Assembly: GCA_040880525.1 (NCBI GenBank)
Contig: JBBDIG010000025.1
Coordinates: forward strand, 1 to 32,548
DNA length: 32,548 bases
Direction of reading: 5' to 3'
Source: Bacteroidia bacterium
GTDB taxonomy: Bacteria > Bacteroidota > Bacteroidia > CAILMK01 > JBBDIG01
The notes under the pieces are model-generated. The model had not been told where the DNA came from. It did no database searches and was given only the letters and a program-made list of their open reading frames with translations. Position numbers and translations under genes: made by a program. Of this stretch, positions 1 through 7,881 are shown one piece after another (within the stretch, counting starts at the first letter, position 1; every line of letters starts with the position of its first letter).

Positions 1-2
1 CG

Positions 3-158
3 GGGGCGCCCCCGCCCAGGAAGCTGCCCGGACAGAGTTCCGATTACACACCCGATAGGTGGAAGGAAGTGAATCCAATTAAGATACACCTAACCCCCAA
101 TGGCAAAATTCAACGCTATCATGAAAAACAAAAAGTCATCCAACCCAAAGTCCGTTGA
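3..158 (+). CDS. cas9: Cas9 C-terminus (partial, 5' end outside window)
   Basis: An open frame enters from the left edge and stops with TGA at 156-158, giving 51 residues. The segment WKEVNPIKIHLTPNGKI resembles the extreme C-terminus (PAM-interacting domain end) of Bacteroidota type II-C Cas9, which commonly ends with an F/V-NPIKV-x-I-x-x-x-GKI pattern. Context supports this: type II-C-like cas1 and cas2 and a 36-bp-repeat array follow on the same strand. No HNH or RuvC residue is visible because those parts lie upstream of the window. The following small gene overlaps its 3' end. Identification rests on a short tail plus context, so it is probable rather than certain. Confidence 0.7.
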   Translation, partial: GAPPPRKLPGQSSDYTPDRWKEVNPIKIHLTPNGKIQRYHEKQKVIQPKVR

Positions 159-372
159 ACCTTCTAGGGCAGAAGAACCGCTGACCAAAGGCTATCCTAA
201 CAAGATTACCTTCTTCAGTTCTTTCGAGGAAATGAATGAGTATGACTATAAAAGCTATGCGAGGTTCACTCCAGAGGAAGCACTCACTACGGTGACTGAG
301 ATGCGTACCAGAGCTTACCCCCACCTGAATACCTCGCAAAATGTTTGGGGTAGCCAAGTATATTTTGATTAG
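100..372 (+). CDS. small partner protein of the nucleotidyltransferase, inside the cas operon
   Basis: Encodes up to 90 residues. The first 36 or so are polar and low in complexity; the likely conserved core begins at ITFFSSFEEMNEYDYKSYA and runs through a helical stretch (FTPEEALTTVTEMRTRAY). Short proteins of this type with an 'F-x-S-x-E-E-x-x-E' start and a P-E-x-x-L helix are, to my knowledge, commonly encoded immediately before nucleotidyltransferases like the next gene in Bacteroidota; function is unknown and an antitoxin-like role is only inference. The gene overlaps the end of cas9 by 59 bases (38 if ATG 121 is used) and ends 2 bases before the next ATG, so the two are almost certainly cotranscribed. 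There is no clear ribosome-binding site at 100 or 121, so the start is uncertain. Confidence 0.7.
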   Translation: MAKFNAIMKNKKSSNPKSVEPSRAEEPLTKGYPNKITFFSSFEEMNEYDYKSYARFTPEEALTTVTEMRTRAYPHLNTSQNVWGSQVYFD

Positions 373-374
373 TC

Positions 375-851
375 ATGAATATTCTCTCCGATGCCCATAG
401 AAAGCTGTTAGAAGATCTTTTGACCGGAAAGGTCACCTTCCTGCTTGTGGGCGGCTATGCAGTGAATTATCATGGCTATCCCCGCTATACAGCGGATTTA
501 GATATTTGGCTAAAGCCTGACAATGCCAACAAGAAAAGTCTCTTATCGCTGCTTGAAGATTATGGTTTTGATGCAGAAAGTATAATGCGGGTCCAAGAGC
601 TAAATTTTTCAGAAGCGCACTCATTTCATATTGGAAAAAATGAGGCACGAGTTGATTTTATGACCAAAGCTTCAGGGTTGCAGTTTCATGAAGCATTTCA
701 GCATCATGTAATCCTAAAACTTGAAGATATAGAAGTGCCGGTTATTCACTTTCAGGATTTAATTGTGAATAAGCTAATGAGCGGCAGGCCGCAGGACAGA
801 GCCGATGTAGATATGCTTCAGAATATTCATAAATATCGAAATAAGCCATGA
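375..851 (+). CDS. nucleotidyltransferase of the Pol-beta fold (MNT/AbiEii-like)
   Basis: A 158-residue minimal nucleotidyltransferase. The signature is complete: LLVGGYAVNYHG (G26-G27), TADLDIWL with metal-binding D41 and D43, and ARVDFM with the third acidic residue D94. The rest is a short helical tail (DLIVNKLMSGRPQDRADVDML) typical of this family. Related enzymes transfer nucleotides to RNA or protein and often act as toxins or antitoxins in two-gene modules (MNT-HEPN, AbiE). Here the partner is the small upstream protein. Its stop overlaps the cas1 start as ATGA (848-851), so translation of cas1 is probably coupled to it. No such gene belongs to the standard type II-C set, so it is either a guest module or an uncharacterised accessory; the substrate is unknown. 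Confidence 0.88.
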   Translation: MNILSDAHRKLLEDLLTGKVTFLLVGGYAVNYHGYPRYTADLDIWLKPDNANKKSLLSLLEDYGFDAESIMRVQELNFSEAHSFHIGKNEARVDFMTKASGLQFHEAFQHHVILKLEDIEVPVIHFQDLIVNKLMSGRPQDRADVDMLQNIHKYRNKP

Positions 852-1756
852 TCAAGCGAACCATCTACTTCAGCAATCCTGCCCGGTTATCCATCAAACT
901 TGATCAACTGCTGGTGCAAAACAAGGAAACCGGTGAAGAGCGCCAGGTTCCGGTAGAAGATATTGGCTTCGTGATCCTGGATCATCCGCAGTTGACATAC
1001 ACCCATGCGGTGCTGCAGAAGCTGAGCGCCAATAACTGCTCGGTGATGGTATGTGATGACAAGCATTTGCCCGCTGCTCTGATCCATCCTTTCCAGGGCA
1101 ACACAATTCAGAACCAAGTGTACCGCAACCAGCTCGAGGCTTCGATGCCACTGCAGAAGCAGCTTTGGCAGCAGACCATAAAGGCCAAGATCACCAATCA
1201 GGCACTGTTGCTGGAGCGCCTGGGTAAAGATGGCACTTCCCTGAAACGCTTTGCCACGCAGGTAAAAAGTGGCGACACCACCAATATGGAGGCGCGTGCT
1301 GCAAAGGTGTATTGGTATCGCTTGTTTGAATTAGATAGCTTCAGGCGGGAGCGGTTTGGCCCGGCTCCGAATGATCAACTGAATTATGGCTATGCGGTAC
1401 TACGGGCGGCTGTGGCGCGGGCACTGGCCGGTTCAGGATTGCTGCCTGCGCTCGGCATTCATCATCATAATAAATACAATGCCTTCTGCCTGGCAGATGA
1501 CATAATGGAACCTTACCGCCCGTTTGTGGACAACATCGTATATGGGCTTTGGGAAGCCGGTGATATTGACACGTACCTCTCGCAGGAAAACAAGATGCGA
1601 TTGCTGGAGGTACTTACCTGTGACATTGCGATCAACAAGATGACCAGCCCGCTGATGGTGGGCCTTTCGCAAACCACTTCTTCGCTTGTACAATGCTTCA
1701 CGGGGCAGCGAAAGACTGTGAAGTACCCGAAAATTCCATCAGCCTATGCGGCTTAA
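848..1756 (+). CDS. cas1: CRISPR-associated endonuclease Cas1, type II-C
   Basis: The 302-residue integrase of spacer acquisition, acting with Cas2 to insert new spacers at the leader end. The N-terminal beta domain (1-80, KRTIYFSNPARLSIKLDQL) is followed by the helical catalytic domain. Metal ligands are visible at the expected places: E148 (TTNMEARAAKVYW), H205 (ALGIHHHNKYN) and E221 (LADDIMEPYRP). Length and the RFGPAPNDQLNYGYAVLR segment match type II Cas1. The start is fixed by the ATGA overlap with the nucleotidyltransferase; the end overlaps cas2 by 11 bases. No csn2 or cas4 is seen downstream, which fits subtype II-C. Confidence 0.97.
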   Translation: MIKRTIYFSNPARLSIKLDQLLVQNKETGEERQVPVEDIGFVILDHPQLTYTHAVLQKLSANNCSVMVCDDKHLPAALIHPFQGNTIQNQVYRNQLEASMPLQKQLWQQTIKAKITNQALLLERLGKDGTSLKRFATQVKSGDTTNMEARAAKVYWYRLFELDSFRRERFGPAPNDQLNYGYAVLRAAVARALAGSGLLPALGIHHHNKYNAFCLADDIMEPYRPFVDNIVYGLWEAGDIDTYLSQENKMRLLEVLTCDIAINKMTSPLMVGLSQTTSSLVQCFTGQRKTVKYPKIPSAYAA

Positions 1757-2075
1757 TGCTTACCGGATCATGTGGCTGTTCGTATTCTTTGACCTGCCTA
1801 CCGATACTAAGAAAGACCGGAAGAATTATGGCGTTTTCAGAAAAAAGCTCCTGAAGGATGGCTTTTCCATGATGCAGTTTTCGGTATATATCCGCCACTG
1901 TCCAAGCAGCGAAAATGCTGATGTACACCAGAAGCGTGTGCAGGCCAACCTACCGCCCAAGGGCCAGGTCAGCATTATTCGCATTACGGATAAACAGTAC
2001 GGGCAGATCACCAACTTCTGGGGAAAAGAGCAGGAGCCGCTGGCCCCGGCAGCCCGGCAGTTGGAGCTTTTCTGA
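1746..2075 (+). CDS. cas2: CRISPR-associated protein Cas2
   Basis: The 109-residue ferredoxin-fold dimer that holds Cas1 in the adaptation complex. Residues 9-20 (MWLFVFFDLPTD) form the first strand with the conserved Asp, followed by KDRKNYGVFRKKLLKDGF and the second-strand region MMQFSVYIRHCPS. ATG 1746 overlaps the cas1 end; ATG 1770 (MWLFVFFDLP) is an equally plausible start and would give the more usual Cas2 N-terminus. The last gene of the cas operon before the array. Confidence 0.95.
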   Translation: MRLNAYRIMWLFVFFDLPTDTKKDRKNYGVFRKKLLKDGFSMMQFSVYIRHCPSSENADVHQKRVQANLPPKGQVSIIRITDKQYGQITNFWGKEQEPLAPAARQLELF

Positions 2076-2115
2076 CGGTAGTGGTTCGCATCCCTCTTCC
2101 TCCGCCCAATAGAAA

Positions 2116-2158
2116 AAATGAGGAACAGCGGCCAAGAAGGCTTATCTGTTCCTCATTT
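2116..2158 (-). terminator. hairpin with T-tract on the minus strand, between cas2 and the array
   Basis: A 13-bp perfect inverted repeat (AAATGAGGAACAG at 2116-2128, CTGTTCCTCATTT at 2146-2158) encloses a loop with its own small GCC/GGC stem (2131-2141). Read on the minus strand the stem runs into TTTTTT, an intrinsic terminator for RNA coming from the array side. On the plus strand the stem is preceded by an A-tract and followed by TCTGTTCAATT, a poorer terminator, so the cas operon may use it only weakly. Confidence 0.65.
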
Positions 2159-2215
2159 CTGTTCAATTACCACCTCCTATAACTCACTGAAACAGAACCG
2201 GCAACAGCGGGTGAT

Positions 2216-5200
2216 AATATCAAATATCTCTCTTTTCAATCAATCCACAACCAACACAGCCTGATCAGCATCCACCACGTCAATATCAAATATCTCTCTT
2301 TTCAATCAATCCACAACAAGGAAAGTCTTTTAACTATCATGGGAGCTAATATCAAATATCTCTCTTTTCAATCAATCCACAACGCTGATCTTAATGATAA
2401 AGTGGCCTTGGTCAAATATCAAATATCTCTCTTTTCAATCAATCCACAACCCAAACTCCGGGATCTGCTGGAGAAAATTCAATATCAAATATCTCTCTTT
2501 TCAATCAATCCACAACGGCCCATCGTATCAAAGCATGTGTGGAATTAATATCAAATATCTCTCTTTTCAATCAATCCACAACAAGAAATCAACAGGAGAT
2601 TATTAAAAAAGAAATATCAAATATCTCTCTTTTCAATCAATCCACAACAGCCATAGTTCTTTGCGTTCATGATCATCGAATATCAAATATCTCTCTTTTC
2701 AATCAATCCACAACGTTTTAGCCCACTTTCTGACCACCACAGGGAATATCAAATATCTCTCTTTTCAATCAATCCACAACATCAGGGTTTGCATGGAAAT
2801 CCCAGGTGTGAATATCAAATATCTCTCTTTTCAATCAATCCACAACTCCAAAAGCTGGGAAGAATTTGAATCTAAAAATATCAAATATCTCTCTTTTCAA
2901 TCAATCCACAACCGTGGCGCTATTCTCGAAATATTGCGCACAAATATCAAATATCTCTCTTTTCAATCAATCCACAACCCTAATAAAGTAGAGGGCTGCT
3001 TCTATCCAAATATCAAATATCTCTCTTTTCAATCAATCCACAACGGTTATGGACAGCGTGAAGGTGAATGCCCAATATCAAATATCTCTCTTTTCAATCA
3101 ATCCACAACTCATCGGTGTATTCGCGGCATTGCTTCAGCAATATCAAATATCTCTCTTTTCAATCAATCCACAACAAGAGTACAAGGAGGCAATATATTG
3201 ATGGAAATATCAAATATCTCTCTTTTCAATCAATCCACAACGCATAGCTGGCATGATGCGAATGATGATCTAATATCAAATATCTCTCTTTTCAATCAAT
3301 CCACAACCGCCCTCTGCAATAACTATATGCTCTGACAAATATCAAATATCTCTCTTTTCAATCAATCCACAACGGTGACGGGCGTCAAAGAACTTGGCCG
3401 CGTAATATCAAATATCTCTCTTTTCAATCAATCCACAACGGCTCCGGCAAGGAGGAGGCTGCCGTGCGGAATATCAAATATCTCTCTTTTCAATCAATCC
3501 ACAACTGGCTGCACGAAGGGTGAACGAGAACCCGGAATATCAAATATCTCTCTTTTCAATCAATCCACAACCAGATGCAACTGCCATGAAAAAGTACCTC
3601 GAATATCAAATATCTCTCTTTTCAATCAATCCACAACAATACACGCCCTATATTATAAAATACCAATAATATCAAATATCTCTCTTTTCAATCAATCCAC
3701 AACACTCAACCGGCTCCATCGAATGGCTCTGGGAATATCAAATATCTCTCTTTTCAATCAATCCACAACTGCAAGTCAGCCTGGCTCCAACCGATATTGA
3801 ATATCAAATATCTCTCTTTTCAATCAATCCACAACGGAGGGTCAGGCCATCCTGGACAAGATGAAAATATCAAATATCTCTCTTTTCAATCAATCCACAA
3901 CCGGGACCTGATTGATGCTGAAATTGAACGGAATATCAAATATCTCTCTTTTCAATCAATCCACAACAGACAACCTGGCTGCCTATTTAGCAACGTAAAT
4001 ATCAAATATCTCTCTTTTCAATCAATCCACAACCAGAGGTTCAACTTCGACAACAGCGTGGTAAATATCAAATATCTCTCTTTTCAATCAATCCACAACC
4101 CGGTATATAGGATGTCGTTTCGGACTGTTAATATCAAATATCTCTCTTTTCAATCAATCCACAACCGAGACAGGGACAGGAGGGTATGGCTGCACAATAT
4201 CAAATATCTCTCTTTTCAATCAATCCACAACCACGTGATCGCCCTGGGCATCACCATTTTGAATATCAAATATCTCTCTTTTCAATCAATCCACAACCAT
4301 GACTAATTACCGGCCGGTGGCGGACGGAATATCAAATATCTCTCTTTTCAATCAATCCACAACAGGTAAGTTGCCGACATTGGTCGGAGCGTTAATATCA
4401 AATATCTCTCTTTTCAATCAATCCACAACGGTTCCGGTGCAGATACACTTTCCACAATAAATATCAAATATCTCTCTTTTCAATCAATCCACAACAGCAT
4501 CGTTTATAAAGGCATGGATTTCAGAAATATCAAATATCTCTCTTTTCAATCAATCCACAACTGTTTTTAACATCTACCTTCCAGCGGATTTAATATCAAA
4601 TATCTCTCTTTTCAATCAATCCACAACAGGAACCACCTGTTGACGAGGACGACCATTAATATCAAATATCTCTCTTTTCAATCAATCCACAACCGGATGC
4701 CGGGGGTGGTGAAATATGCGAGTAATATCAAATATCTCTCTTTTCAATCAATCCACAACCTGTGTACCTCGCTGTGAATGGGTTGAATAAATATCAAATA
4801 TCTCTCTTTTCAATCAATCCACAACACGTTGCGATTTGGTCCCGAAGTGCTGTGGAATATCAAATATCTCTCTTTTCAATCAATCCACAACAGGCGCAGG
4901 TAAACCACCGCCAGATCGATGAATATCAAATATCTCTCTTTTCAATCAATCCACAACAAGCCGCCAAAGGCGCTCCTGGCTCAACCAATATCAAATATCT
5001 CTCTTTTCAATCAATCCACAACAACACCGCGTCACCGCCTGAAACATCGTATAATATCAAATATCTCTCTTTTCAATCAATCCACAACTTCGGACATGAA
5101 GGGAATTGCTGAAATACTAATATCAAATATCTCTCTTTTCAATCAATCCACAACTTTGATCCAGCTATTAACTGATGCGTCATCAATATCAAATATCTCT

Positions 5201-5881
5201 CTTTTCAATCAATCCACAACGCACCACCCCTGTCTTTGAAGTAGTGCCATAATATCAAATATCTCTCTTTTCAATCAATCCACAACACGGGAAGACCAGG
5301 ATGTAGAATTTCTGGTAATATCAAATATCTCTCTTTTCAATCAATCCACAACTAAGTCTACGTATTCCATTAGCCTGATAATAATATCAAATATCTCTCT
5401 TTTCAATCAATCCACAACTAAGTCTACGTATTCCATTAGCCTGATAATAATATCAAATATCTCTCTTTTCAATCAATCCACAACGCATACACAGCATTCC
5501 AGAACGCAATAAAAAATATCAAATATCTCTCTTTTCAATCAATCCACAACTCTGATTCTTTAGCAGACGTCAGGAAAACTAATATCAAATATCTCTCTTT
5601 TCAATCAATCCACAACTTTCTTGGTGTCTCTGTGAACACCGTCACGAATATCAAATATCTCTCTTTTCAATCAATCCACAACCGCGCCCAGTTGCTTTGC
5701 TTCCTCCATTTTAATATCAAATATCTCTCTTTTCAATCAATCCACAACCATTATGTGTTATAAATGCCGATTTAGCACAATATCAAATATCTCTCTTTTC
5801 AATCAATCCACAACGGAACATGCTGAAGGAAATGACTGCGGATGAAATATCAAATATCTCTCTTTTCAATCAATCCACAAT
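2216..5881 (-). CRISPR. type II-C CRISPR array, 56 repeats and 55 spacers
   Basis: The repeat is 36 bp, beginning AATATCAAATATC and ending CAATCCACAAC on the plus strand, so in the usual type II crRNA sense (minus strand) it begins GTTGTGGATTG. I followed every unit by hand: repeat starts run from 2216 to 5846, spacers are 29-31 bp (mostly 30), and repeats appear identical except the last (5846-5881), whose final C is T. Spacers 48 (5353-5382) and 49 (5419-5448) are identical. The 140-bp stretch after cas2 is the expected leader side for Cas1-Cas2 integration, and the altered terminal repeat lies at the far end. Open frames through the array are artefacts of the near-66-bp period. Strand is inferred from repeat orientation and the minus-strand terminator. 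Confidence 0.98.
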
Positions 5882-5948
5882 TATAGTCTGGTGGTGCTAA
5901 AACCGGCCTTAATAAAGTCAATATTTCAAACCCTATTTCCATTGCCGA

Positions 5949-6416
5949 TTAATTTTGTTTCCAGAAATGATCTGGCCAATCCTTGTCTGGATCATGCGTT
6001 TCGTGGGACAGAACGTTCATCAGATATTTTAATTGCTCAGTGGTGGCTTCTAGTTGTATTATATTGAAAAGCTGCCGCTCCTCAAACCGGATGTGTTGCT
6101 CCAGCTCGTTTTCAATAATGGGAATGGTGCGCCCGGGGTCGTCCACGGTGGTGAAGAGCGTCTCAAGGCTCCGATGCTGGCTCAGGGCTGTTTTCACCAG
6201 TGGATGGTCGTTGCCTAATACCGGAAAAACATGCTCTTCTTCTTCCCGGAAATGCGCCCTTAAATGGTTCTCGAAAAAGAAATCCAGATACTTTTTGATG
6301 TCCTTAAATGAAGTGCCGTTCTTAATACCCTGTCTTATTTTAAAGCAAAGCAATAAACCGTGGTGGTGATCACGGCTCAGGGTTTTCAATGCTTCATGTC
6401 GTTTGATTGGTGCCAT
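5949..6416 (-). CDS. hemerythrin-like (HHE) cation-binding protein
   Basis: 155 residues predicted to form a four-helix bundle that binds two irons. Ligand-type motifs are in order: SRDHHHGLL (18-20), ENHLRAHFREEEEHVFPVL, LSQHRSLE and LEQHIRFEERQLF, matching the H-HxxxE-H-HxxxE pattern of hemerythrins. Such proteins bind oxygen or nitric oxide. It is the last gene of a minus-strand run with an NsrR-like regulator, a Ric protein and a 50-residue membrane protein, and starts 11 bases after that small gene, so a role in nitrosative or oxidative stress is likely. No strong terminator is seen between its stop and the array. Confidence 0.93.
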   Translation of the reverse strand: MAPIKRHEALKTLSRDHHHGLLLCFKIRQGIKNGTSFKDIKKYLDFFFENHLRAHFREEEEHVFPVLGNDHPLVKTALSQHRSLETLFTTVDDPGRTIPIIENELEQHIRFEERQLFNIIQLEATTEQLKYLMNVLSHETHDPDKDWPDHFWKQN

Positions 6417-6427
6417 TTTTTAAAATT

Positions 6428-6580
6428 TCAAATAATTAAAATTTCTAGTAATAGAAGAACCAGAATCAACAAATTTAAACTCCCTATAACTCCGGGGCTT
6501 GTGATCCAGCTATCAACGTTCCGGACATCGCTCAACAGCGGCAGCAGCAGGATTACTGCCACCGTTATAGCTTTTCTCAT
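6428..6580 (-). CDS. 50-residue hydrophobic membrane protein in the stress operon
   Basis: A short minus-strand frame: starts MRKAITVAVILLLPLLSD and ends with a second hydrophobic stretch (GSLNLLILVLLLLEILII). This predicts two short membrane segments (about 4-16 and 32-50) with a small polar hairpin (DVRNVDSWITSPG) between them. AAGGA-like purines precede the ATG closely. It lies 31 bases after ric and 11 bases before the hemerythrin gene, all on the same strand, so it is probably translated from the same message. I do not recognise the family; a membrane partner of the di-iron proteins is a guess. Confidence 0.6.
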   Translation of the reverse strand: MRKAITVAVILLLPLLSDVRNVDSWITSPGVIGSLNLLILVLLLLEILII

Positions 6581-6611
6581 CTTCCTTAATTCTTATGACG
6601 GAAATCGTCCT

Positions 6612-7358
6612 TCAACTCGCGGTTTCTGATTCAGCTTCCTGCAATTGTTTTTCTCTGGCTATGGTCTGTGGAAACAAGATGTTGTTCTCTAGATGGATAT
6701 GCAGGTGCAGATCATCCTCAAATTCTTTGAGCAATGCGAAGGTTACGCTATACGTATTGCAGGCATCTTCCGGAGGGTTATAATCATTGCTGAGTTCCGC
6801 GATTTGGCGAAAACGTTCGCCTTCAGTGTCATGCTCGTGCATTATCATCTGAATGGGGTTTTTCACGCTGCCGAAATGAGGCTGCTCCATTCCGGGATTT
6901 GGTTTTCCGGAATTTACCATCTTGCGAATATAAGGGAACAGGATCAGCTCTTCTTTTTTCATGTGTTGCGCCAGTTCTCCGGCTGAGATAGTGAAGAGTT
7001 CGTTGATCTTAAAGAGTTCAGGATGGCGTTCGCCATGAACGCGGCAAAGTTTGTCAAGAAAAGGCTTGATCTCCTGCGTACGCTGCTCCACACACCGGTG
7101 GTGCTTCTTCTCAATGTAGTCGGCCAGCAGGTCCAGCGGCCAGCTTTGAAAATCGGTAACGGATGCATCCGGCTTCTGCATTGCTTCCTGCAGTTCGGTT
7201 ACCAGCATGGTAATGTCCACACCTTTGCGCTCGCAGGCTTCGCTGATCGTACGCCCACCCTGGCAACAAAAGTCAATTTTGTATTTCTTAAATACTGTGG
7301 CGGTTCTGTAATTTTCAGCCACCAGCTCGCCAATCGGTTTATTTTCCATTGCTTTCAT
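6612..7358 (-). CDS. ric: iron-sulfur cluster repair di-iron protein (Ric/ScdA/YtfE family)
   Basis: Restores Fe-S clusters damaged by nitric oxide or peroxide by delivering iron from a di-iron centre. The N-terminal ScdA_N domain has the diagnostic FKKYKIDFCCQGG motif with a Cys pair; the hemerythrin domain follows, with KKHHRCVE, HMKKEELILFP, IMHEHDTEGERF and HIHLENNILFP supplying the His/Glu ligands. The frame is open to 7406, but the codons between 7406 and 7358 run through the palindromic operator at 7376-7399, so ATG 7358 (MKAMENKPIGEL) or 7349 is the better start. About 248 residues, normal for the family. It follows the rrf2 regulator gene and precedes two other membrane/di-iron genes. 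Confidence 0.93.
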   Translation of the reverse strand: MKAMENKPIGELVAENYRTATVFKKYKIDFCCQGGRTISEACERKGVDITMLVTELQEAMQKPDASVTDFQSWPLDLLADYIEKKHHRCVEQRTQEIKPFLDKLCRVHGERHPELFKINELFTISAGELAQHMKKEELILFPYIRKMVNSGKPNPGMEQPHFGSVKNPIQMIMHEHDTEGERFRQIAELSNDYNPPEDACNTYSVTFALLKEFEDDLHLHIHLENNILFPQTIAREKQLQEAESETAS

Positions 7359-7375
7359 AATTTTTAGTATTTTTT

Positions 7376-7399
7376 TATCGGACAATTTTATCCTGATTA
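7376..7399 (-). promoter_or_regulatory. probable Rrf2/NsrR operator upstream of ric
   Basis: The core GGACAATTTTATCC (7380-7393) is an imperfect palindrome (half-sites GGACA and TATCC). The whole 24-bp site matches the one upstream of rrf2 at 20 of 24 positions when read on the other strand, with the same flanks (TAAT..AGGA and TTGTCCGATA). It sits just before the preferred ric start. Confidence 0.7.
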
Positions 7400-7412
7400 G
7401 TTCCAAAAAAAA

Positions 7413-7844
7413 TCACACTTTTAAATAACTCATGCCTTCCTTCAAGCCTTTCGACAGCTCCTCCAAGTTGGTATTGTACATCATTTCAGCGAGCTGTTCG
7501 CGCACCTTGCTAAACTTGAAGTGGACCGGGCAAGGTTTAAGGGAATTACACTGCTCCAGGCCCAGCCCACATTTCGTAAAGACGCCATTTCCATCAATTG
7601 CGATCACGATATGGGCGAGGTTGATTTCCCGGGCAGGAGCAGAAAGCTGAAATCCTCCGGAAGCCCCTTTGCTCGAAAGCAACAGCCCCTCCCTGCTGAG
7701 GATCTGAAGAATCTTGGCCGTAAATGCCACCGGAGAGTTGATCTTCCCCGCAATTTCCTTCAGGCTCACCCACTGGTTTCCTTTAAGGTCCTGCGCAATG
7801 ATGATCATTGCTTTTATGCCGTACTCGCACGCTTTTGAGAACAT
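7413..7844 (-). CDS. Rrf2-family transcriptional regulator, NsrR-like
   Basis: A 143-residue Rrf2 protein: winged helix-turn-helix (SLKEIAGKINSPVAFTAKIL, then the wing SKGASGGFQL) and three cysteines, C92, C99 and C105 (KCGLGLEQC and KPCPVHF), spaced like the Fe-S ligands of NsrR/IscR. NsrR repressors lose their grip on DNA when nitric oxide attacks the cluster. The gene lies directly upstream of ric on the same strand and has a palindromic site overlapping its own promoter, so autoregulation and NO-responsive control of ric are the natural reading. NsrR versus another Rrf2 subgroup cannot be settled by eye, hence no symbol. Confidence 0.92.
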   Translation of the reverse strand: MFSKACEYGIKAMIIIAQDLKGNQWVSLKEIAGKINSPVAFTAKILQILSREGLLLSSKGASGGFQLSAPAREINLAHIVIAIDGNGVFTKCGLGLEQCNSLKPCPVHFKFSKVREQLAEMMYNTNLEELSKGLKEGMSYLKV

Positions 7845-7863
7845 GTTTAATAATTTTCCACTG

Positions 7864-7871
7864 CAAAGATA
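7864..7871 (-). promoter_or_regulatory. -7 promoter box of the rrf2 operon
   Basis: On the minus strand the bases read TATCTTTG, a full match to the Bacteroidota TAnnTTTG box, 20 bases before the rrf2 ATG. The -33 region would fall over the palindrome at 7883-7906, which fits repression by the gene product. Confidence 0.6.
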
Positions 7872-7881
7872 AGAATAATAT

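Noticed and set aside
2080-2106. GTAGTGGTTCG near the cas2 end as a possible minus-strand tracrRNA anti-repeat.
   Set aside because: Only about 8 of 11 bases match the repeat start, then similarity is lost and the RNA would run into cas2.
2339-5239. Several long plus-strand frames reading repeated NIKYLSFQSIHN or ISNISLFNQSTT.
   Set aside because: They are translations of CRISPR repeats; the near-66-base unit is divisible by three, so stop-free spacers extend the frame. Not genes.
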